Source: Streptomyces sp. NBC_00557
GTDB lineage: Bacteria > Actinomycetota > Actinomycetes > Streptomycetales > Streptomycetaceae
Direction of reading: 5' to 3'
Assembly (NCBI RefSeq): GCF_036345995.1
Contig: NZ_CP107796.1
Location: 8,184,001 to 8,248,000 of the forward strand
Length of the DNA: 64,000 nucleotides
Shown: piece after piece, positions 58,852 to 64,000 of the stretch
Layout: every line of letters starts with the position of its first letter
Numbering within the stretch: position 1 is the stretch's first letter
Notes under the pieces: model-generated
What the model was told of the DNA's origin: nothing
Databases searched by the model: none
The model's input: the letters and a program-made list of their open reading frames with translations, nothing else
Program-made: the position numbers and the translations under genes

Positions 58852-59807
58852 CGGGACACCTCCTCGCGGAACAGCGACGCGATCGTGCGCAGCGCGAAGG
58901 TCGCGATCAGGATCGAGCCGAGGACGACGACCACACCGGCGGCGGCCGCCTGGCCGTACTCGTACTTGCGGAACATGGTCAGGTAGATCTCGTAGGGCAG
59001 GTTGGTCGTCTGGGAGCCGGGGCCGCCCTGGGTGATGGTGTAGACCGCGTCGAAGGTCTGCACGACGTAGATCGTGCCGAGCAGGATGCCCAGCTCGATG
59101 TACTGGCGCAGGTGCGGCAGGGTGATGTGCCGGAAGGTCTGCAGCGCGGAGGCCCCGTCCATACGGGCGGCCTCCAGGACGTCACCAGGCTGCGCCTGCA
59201 GACCGGCCAGCAGTATCAGCATCATGAACGGCGTCCACTGCCACACCAGCGACACCACGACGGCGGGCATCGGGTAGGACGAAACCCAGTCGATGGTGGG
59301 TCCGTTGGCGGCTCCGAACAGCCGGTAAACGGCGTTCAGGGTGCCGTTGAGCAGACCGTAGTCTGGGTTGTAGATGGCGTGCTTCCACAGCAGGGCCGCC
59401 GCGACCGGCATGACGAGGAACGGCGCGATGAGCATCGTCCGCGCCAGACCGCGGCCGAGGAACCGCCGGTCGAGCAGCATCGCCAGGCCGAGTCCGAGAA
59501 CGACGCTGATGAGCACCACCGACGCGGTCAGCACCATGGTGTTGAGCACCGCGGTGCGCAGCCGGTCGTCGGTGAAGACGAACCTGAAGTTCGACAGACC
59601 GACGAAGTGACGGTCGCCAGGCTTGAGGATGTTCCACTGGAACGTGGAGATCACGAGCGTGGCCACGAAGGGCAGTTGGGTGACGACGATGGTGAAGACG
59701 AGCGCCGGCAGCAGCGGGATGCGGCGCTTCCATCTGCTGATGCCGGTGGACGTGCGCGGTCGGCTGGGGGGTGATGCCGTCTTGGGGGCAGCGGTGAGTG
59801 TGGTCAT
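58848..59807 (-). CDS. Carbohydrate ABC transporter permease (MalF type)
   Basis: 319 residues from the ATG at 59807 (GAGGAAC box). It has six helices, PLLPALVFTIVVTQLPFVAT being the first. The EAA loop is GDVLEAARMDGASALQTFRH then ITLPHLRQYIELGIL, and the usual TQGGPGSQTTNLPYEIYLTM follows. Partner of the MalG-type permease immediately downstream, with a 4-base overlap. Confidence 0.92.
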   Translation of the reverse strand: MTTLTAAPKTASPPSRPRTSTGISRWKRRIPLLPALVFTIVVTQLPFVATLVISTFQWNILKPGDRHFVGLSNFRFVFTDDRLRTAVLNTMVLTASVVLISVVLGLGLAMLLDRRFLGRGLARTMLIAPFLVMPVAAALLWKHAIYNPDYGLLNGTLNAVYRLFGAANGPTIDWVSSYPMPAVVVSLVWQWTPFMMLILLAGLQAQPGDVLEAARMDGASALQTFRHITLPHLRQYIELGILLGTIYVVQTFDAVYTITQGGPGSQTTNLPYEIYLTMFRKYEYGQAAAAGVVVVLGSILIATFALRTIASLFREEVSR

Positions 59808-59884
59808 GGATGTTCCTCTGCCGGTGAAGGCCGGAGTCGTGGAAGCGGTGCCCGGCCGGGGGAGGGGCGGCCGGGCACTGGAGG

Positions 59885-61243
59885 TCACTTCTGGTAGTTC
59901 TTCGCGACGTCCTCGGCGAGCTTCTGGCCGTCGTTCAGCGCCTGGTCGACGCTGGTCTTGCCGGCGATGGCGGCGGAGATCTCCTGGGTGACCTTGGTGC
60001 CCAGGTCCTGGAACTCGGGGATGGCCACGTACTGCACGCCCACGGTCGGCCTGGGCTGGACGCCCGGGTTGGCCGGATCGGCACTCTCGATGGACTTCAG
60101 GGTGATGTCACCGAACGACGCGGCGGCCTTCTGGTACTGCGGGATCTCGTATGTGCTGGCCCGCTTGCCGGCCGGGACGCGTGCCCAGCCGAGCTTCTCG
60201 CCGACCAGCTGCTCGTACTTCTTGCTGGAGGCCCACAGCATGAACTTCGCGGCGGCGTCGGCGTTCTTGGTGGTCTTGGGCATGGCCCACGCCCAGCTCC
60301 ACAGCCAGCCACTGCTCTTCGTCTCGGCGGTCGGCGCGTAGGCGTAGCCGACGTGACCGGCTATCTTGCTGGCGCTGGGGTCCTCCAGCGACCCGGCCGC
60401 GCTGGTGGCGTCGTACCACATGGCGACCTTCTTCTGGCTCATGGCGTTCAGGCACTCGGTGAAGCCGGACTGGGCCGCTCCCGCCTCGCCGTGCTTCTTG
60501 ACCAGGTCGACGTAGAAGTTCGTCGCCTTCTTGAACGCCGGACTGTTGACTTCGGCCTTCCAGTCCTTGGTGAACCAGGTGCCGCCGAAGGTGTTGACCA
60601 CGGTCGTCAGAGACGCTCCGAGTTCGCCCCAGCCGGCAAGTCCCCGCAGACAGATGCCCCGCATGCCGGGTTCGGCGCCGTCGACCTTGGCCGCGATGTC
60701 GGCTATCTGCTGCCAGGTCGGGTGCTCGGGCACCGTGATGCCCTTCGCCTTCATGACGTCCTTGTTGTACATGAGGAAGGAGGACTCGCCGTAGAAGGGC
60801 AGTGCGTAGAGCTTGCCGTCGGATCCGGACAGGGAGGTGACCATGGGCTTGAGCAGGTCGGACTTGTCGAAGCTCGCGTCCTTGTCGGCGTAGGAGCCGA
60901 GCTCGTGCAGCCAGCCGTTCTTCGTCCAGATCGGCACCTCGTAAGCGCCGATGGTGGCGACGTCGTACTGGCCGGCCTGGGTGGCTATGTCCTGAGTGAC
61001 CTTGTCGCGCAGCTCGTTCTCGGGAAGGATCGTGAAGTTGACCTTGATGCCCGTGTCCTTCGTGAACGTGCTCTTGGTCAGCTTCGCGATGTCCTCCATC
61101 TGCGGGTTGCCGACCATCAGCACGTTGATGCTCTTGCCGCCGTCGCCGGAGCCCGCCGAGCTGCCGGCCCCGCTGCAGGCGACCAGCAGCGAACCCGCGG
61201 CCGTAGCCGTGGCGAGGACTTGGATCATTCTTCGTGTACGCAT
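59885..61243 (-). CDS. Carbohydrate ABC transporter substrate-binding lipoprotein
   Basis: 452 residues from the ATG at 61243 with GGAG 7 bases upstream. The signal peptide ends SLLVAC (Cys23). The mature part is a family 1 solute-binding fold: INVLMVGNPQMEDIAKLTKS, KLYALPFYGESSFLMYNKDV, WAWAMPKTTKNADAAAKFML and a C-terminal ALNDGQKLAEDVAKNYQ. The sequence most resembles receptors of sorbitol/mannitol-type importers. No ATPase gene is in the operon. In Streptomyces such importers commonly share one ATPase (MsiK) encoded elsewhere. Confidence 0.9.
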   Translation of the reverse strand: MRTRRMIQVLATATAAGSLLVACSGAGSSAGSGDGGKSINVLMVGNPQMEDIAKLTKSTFTKDTGIKVNFTILPENELRDKVTQDIATQAGQYDVATIGAYEVPIWTKNGWLHELGSYADKDASFDKSDLLKPMVTSLSGSDGKLYALPFYGESSFLMYNKDVMKAKGITVPEHPTWQQIADIAAKVDGAEPGMRGICLRGLAGWGELGASLTTVVNTFGGTWFTKDWKAEVNSPAFKKATNFYVDLVKKHGEAGAAQSGFTECLNAMSQKKVAMWYDATSAAGSLEDPSASKIAGHVGYAYAPTAETKSSGWLWSWAWAMPKTTKNADAAAKFMLWASSKKYEQLVGEKLGWARVPAGKRASTYEIPQYQKAAASFGDITLKSIESADPANPGVQPRPTVGVQYVAIPEFQDLGTKVTQEISAAIAGKTSVDQALNDGQKLAEDVAKNYQK

Positions 61244-61325
61244 GACTGACTCCAGGTGATGTTTCGAGGGCATGGGGAACCACGCCTCGGACTTACGAGG
61301 AACGGGAGAGGGAAACGGACTGGGC

Positions 61326-62087
61326 TCAGACGCGGATGACTTCGGGGCCCAGCAGGGAGTAGCGGTGTGCTTCGGACGCGGGCAGTCCGGCGTCGGTGAC
61401 GATCGCCTCGAACGCGGTGACGTCCGCGAAGCGGCAGAAGCTCACGGCACCGAACTTCGTGTGGACTCCGGAGAAGACCCGTCGCCTGGCGGCCCTGAGG
61501 ACCTGGGCCTTGACCTCGCTGACCGAGGGGTCAGGGGTGGTGAGTCCGTGCTCGCGGGAGATGCCGTTCGCGCCGACGTACGCCAGATCGATGACGAAGC
61601 CGGACAGCATGCGGGTCGCCCAGTGGTCGACCGTGGCCAGCGTCGCGCCGCGCACTCGGCCGCCGAGCAGCAGCACTGTGATGTTCTCGGCGGATGACAG
61701 GTTGCCTGCGGTGGCCAGCGAGGAGGTGACCACGGTCAGTGGCCGGTCGCGGGGGAGAGCGGTGGCGATGAGCTGCGGGGTGTAGCCCTCGTCGATGAAG
61801 ACGGTCTCGGCGTCCCCGAGCAGTTCGGCCGCGGCGGCCGCGATCCTGGATTTCTCGGGGACGTGCATGGTGGTGCGAACGGCGAGTGTGGTCTCGAAGC
61901 CCGCGCTCTCGACGGGATGGGCACCACCATGAGTACGCCGGACCAGCCCCTGCCTCTCCAACAGGTTCAGATCACGCCTCACGGTCTCCTTGGAGACCTC
62001 GAAACCGGCAGCCAGCTCTCCGACGTCCACGGATCCCAAACGGCGTGCCGTCTCCAGAATTCCACGTCTTCGTTCATCGGCGTCCAC
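61326..62087 (-). CDS. DeoR-family repressor of the sugar/polyol operon
   Basis: 253 residues, GTG at 62087 with a perfect GGAGGTG box. The N-terminal HTH (RRRGILETARRLGSVDVGEL then FEVSKETVRRDLNLLERQGL, residues ~6-50) and the RRTHGGAH signature just after it are diagnostic. The C-terminal DeoR sensor domain has TVFIDEGYTPQLIATALPRD, NITVLLLGGRVRG and DLAYVGANGISREHGLTTPD, the sugar-phosphate isomerase-like fold that binds a phosphorylated sugar. It is transcribed in the same direction as the ABC genes, 82 bp upstream, so it is either the operon's first gene or separately promoted. Confidence 0.9.
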   Translation of the reverse strand: MDADERRRGILETARRLGSVDVGELAAGFEVSKETVRRDLNLLERQGLVRRTHGGAHPVESAGFETTLAVRTTMHVPEKSRIAAAAAELLGDAETVFIDEGYTPQLIATALPRDRPLTVVTSSLATAGNLSSAENITVLLLGGRVRGATLATVDHWATRMLSGFVIDLAYVGANGISREHGLTTPDPSVSEVKAQVLRAARRRVFSGVHTKFGAVSFCRFADVTAFEAIVTDAGLPASEAHRYSLLGPEVIRV

Positions 62088-62499
62088 GGCGACACCTCCA
62101 TCTCACGGCTCTATGCGCTCTGTCCGCGCCGGCTGTTTCCCGAGCCCGGCCCGTTCGGGCTTCGGTGGCCAAATTTCTACAAGGGGAATGCCCGTACTAG
62201 CCAGGTTCGCCGTAGAACGGTTCATGACCGAATATGCCCGCTTCCCTCTGTGCGGATCCCCTGGATGCTGCCGTGGAGGGACCAGCGGCGCGGGATACTG
62301 CTGCCCGCTTGCGAACTGGCGCCTGCCCGTTCGCTGACCGTTTTCCCGACCGGATTCGGACAGTCGCCCCAGGGCCGGAGGGCAAGGGCCAGCCACCTGT
62401 GGTGTCTCGGCTCCGAAGTACTTCAGGCAAGCCGGGGATGCCGGATCGGTCTGACCAGGTCGAATCGGACGCAACGACCCCGGTGGCAGGAGACATGCG
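62088..62499. other. Gap upstream of the DeoR gene
   Basis: Should carry the operon promoter and DeoR site close to 62100-62220, where an AT-richer patch (AATTTCTACAAGGGGAATG) lies. No gene is recognised in the remainder. Confidence 0.35.
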
Positions 62500-62632
62500 A
62501 AGCCGGAGGTCCCACCCCGTGGACCGGGGCAAGCGGGGTTCCAAGATGCACGTCGATGCACGTCCTGTCGGACGCGAACGGCCTGCCCCTCCTCGTCGGC
62601 GTCTCCGCCGGCAACACCCGCGACGTGCCGCG
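62500..62632 (+). pseudogene. Internal IS5-type transposase fragment with a 10-bp duplication
   Basis: VDRGKRGSKMHV continues, in the next frame, as LSDANGLPLLVGVSAGNTRD. This is the IS5 segment ..PVDRGKPGSKIHVLSDR.GLPL.V.VSAANTHD. The frame change is caused by a visible tandem duplication of GATGCACGTC (62545-62554 and 62555-62564). Both ends of the transposase are missing. Confidence 0.75.
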
Positions 62633-62947
62633 ATCGAGCGAGCGGCCGCCGGCCACGGGGTACTGATCGGCACCTTCGGCCGCGCCGCCGACGGCAATCT
62701 GCATCCGACCGTCGTCTACGACGCCACCGACCGCGACACCGCCGACCGTGTCAGTGCCTCTTTCGACGACATCGTGGCCGCCGCGCTGGAGCTCGGCGGC
62801 ACGATCACCGGCGAGCACGGCGTGGGCTCGCTCAAGACGCGCTGCCCCGATGCACAACTCGGCCCCACCGAGCGGGAGCTGATGGCCGGCATCAAGGGCG
62901 TCTTCGACCCCGGGGGCATCCTCAACCCGGGCCGCGGGGGCCGGGGT
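62633..62947 (+). pseudogene. C-terminal fragment of a GlcD/D-lactate dehydrogenase-type FAD oxidase
   Basis: The frame reads GTFGRAADGNLHPTVVYDAT, FDDIVAAALELGGTITGEHG, VGSLKTRCPDAQLGPTEREL and FDPGGILNPGRGG. This is the end of FAD-linked oxidase C-terminal domains (..GHAGDGNLHP....D...........I...A..LGGTITGEHGVG..K........G.......K..LDP.GILNPGK). The FAD-binding domain is lost; an IS5 fragment abuts the broken end. Confidence 0.8.
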
Positions 62948-63693
62948 TTCTGGAGCGCGATCGGGCAGGCACTGCCGCCGGGCGCGGGCACATGCTGGTC
63001 CGCAACAACGCAGCAGCACCGACGGGTACACCCCGCCCGAGCTCCCACCAGCGTGCCGATCCCGGCGCCCAGAAGTGACCGCTCAGCGCGTCGAACACCG
63101 GGCCCACGATCACCGCGCCGGCGACCCCGGACACGATCGCGTACAAGCCCAGCACCGCCAGCCTGATGGCTTCCTCCGGGTGGTTGATGTTCTTGGCGCG
63201 TGCTGGTCAGCGGGTGGCCGGGGCCTGATGGGGGAAGGTGACGTTCGTTACCGGCCCTGTTGAGCGGGGCGAGAAGGAGTGCCGGGTGCGAAGAGGTTCG
63301 GAGCTGAGAATGTGTCGGGTCAGGTGGCCGGGGCGCCCTCGCCGCGTCGGATGTGGTCGAGCAGATTCTCGCGGTAAGCGGCCAGGTCGCCGTCCCGGTA
63401 CTGCGCAGGCTTGGAGCACGGCGACGCGGGAGCGGTAGCCGGCGCTGGCGACCATGTCGGTGGGGTCTTCGCCGGATCAGCGCGCAAGGACGTCGCGGCT
63501 GCGCTGGACGTCCTCGGGCTCAGCACCTGAGAACGAGTGCTGCGAACTGCCGGCATGACGGAGCCAACGCGACAAGCATCCTCCTTGGGCCGGTTGGCCG
63601 ACCTGCTTCCCAGACGGTGACTGCATGGCACAACCTCGGCGAGGCTGGCCGCCTCCGGTTGCGCCGTGGAGGTACACAGCCCAGTCTGCTCCT
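62948..63693. other. 746-bp stretch with unassigned fragments
   Basis: On the minus strand around 63063-63155 a hydrophobic frame (LGLYAIVSGVAGAVIVGPVF) looks like one end of a membrane protein. Around 63320-63400 (PAQYRDGDLAAYRENLLDHI, ending in TGA) there is a short coding-like end. Neither has a start or a family I recognise. No intact gene. Confidence 0.3.
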
Positions 63694-64000
63694 ATGGATG
63701 GCACTCCGGAAGCCAGTGCGCTGCCCATACTGGTGACGGGCGCGGCGGGCAGTGTCGGTGCCGTCGGACGATCTGTGGTGGAGGGGCTGAGGCAACGGGG
63801 CCTGCGCGTCCGTGCCATGGTGCATCGCAAGGACGAGCGAGCGGAGGCGCTGCGCGCGACGGGAGCCGAGGTCGTCGTCGGAGACCTGACGCGCACGGTC
63901 GACGTCGCCGACGCCCTGGCCGGTTGTGGACGTATGTACTTCGGCATGGGCGTGTCGGCACAGTATCTCGAGGCTGCCGTGACGGCAGCGGCCGTCGCCC
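63694..64000 (+). CDS. NmrA-like NAD(P)-binding protein, cut by the window edge
   Basis: The open frame from the ATG at 63694 continues past the right edge (102 residues visible). ILVTGAAGSVGAVGRSVVEG is an SDR/NmrA-type dinucleotide-binding loop. RVRAMVHRKDERAEALRATG, with an Arg after the second strand, favours NADP. VVVGDLTRTVDVADALAGCG follows as in NmrA/YtfG-like proteins, which sense redox state or reduce quinones and ketones. A clear SD is lacking (TCCGGTT..GGAGGT lies about 25 bases upstream), so a start downstream in the same frame is not excluded. Confidence 0.75.
   Translation, partial: MDGTPEASALPILVTGAAGSVGAVGRSVVEGLRQRGLRVRAMVHRKDERAEALRATGAEVVVGDLTRTVDVADALAGCGRMYFGMGVSAQYLEAAVTAAAVA

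Noticed and set aside
1..64000. tRNA, rRNA, riboswitch or phage attachment sites
   Set aside because: None was recognised by eye. A covariance-model scan would be needed to exclude small structured RNAs.

Overview
The window is very GC-rich with strong third-position GC bias. It has GTG and TTG starts, stop/start overlaps (ATGA, GTGA), leaderless-type promoters, many one-domain regulators (TetR, LysR, LacI, GntR, DeoR), a eukaryotic-type Ser/Thr kinase and anti-sigma-type ATPases. All of this points to an actinomycete, most likely a Streptomyces chromosome. About fifteen broken transposases and other gene fragments sit between intact metabolic operons, as in an accessory or chromosome-arm region. 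I saw no rRNA, tRNA or CRISPR array.

Layout. 1-12.7 kb: an AI-2E-family permease, a secreted phosphoesterase, then regulator/enzyme pairs. These are TetR with a DUF308 membrane protein, LysR divergent from an inositol-monophosphatase-like plus F420-reductase-like pair, and TetR divergent from an FAD monooxygenase. 12.9-13.6 kb: remains of an MFS transporter and a HAD hydrolase. 13.8-21.9 kb: a seven-gene same-strand catabolic cluster with a polar amino-acid-type ABC importer, a LacI regulator, a DAO-family flavin oxidase, a Gfo/Idh/MocA dehydrogenase and an OYE-type flavin dehydrogenase. Two perfect palindromes lie upstream. 22.2-28.4 kb: a lactate-utilisation set (lutABC plus permease) divergent from a GntR regulator, with two perfect TGGTCAGACCA operators, and an anti-sigma-type ATPase gene trailing lutC.

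28.4-40.6 kb: mostly decayed DNA surrounding a P450, a Tat-lipoprotein alpha/beta hydrolase, a sugar ABC importer of the xylose/ribose type, and a peptidase E-like protein. 40.9-43.0 kb: a membrane Ser/Thr kinase whose extracellular part is seven exact 129-bp repeats (a probable seven-bladed propeller). 43.4-52.7 kb: an IS1380 remnant, an acyl-CoA/aromatic-type FAD monooxygenase, a Gly/Trp-rich secreted peptide, a DinB-type protein, a double ABM-domain membrane protein, a nucleoside deaminase, a BBE-type flavin oxidase and an APH-type kinase. 52.8-56.8 kb: more remnants, plus a His/Glu-repeat secreted protein and a DUF2267 protein. 57-62.1 kb: a DeoR-led sugar/polyol operon (binding protein, two permeases, zinc dehydrogenase, no ATPase). 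62.5-64 kb: IS5 and glycolate-oxidase fragments and the start of an NmrA-like gene.

The common theme is small substrate-specific modules, each with its own regulator and visible operators, inserted among the debris of IS elements. Function calls rest on motif recognition by eye; no database search was run.
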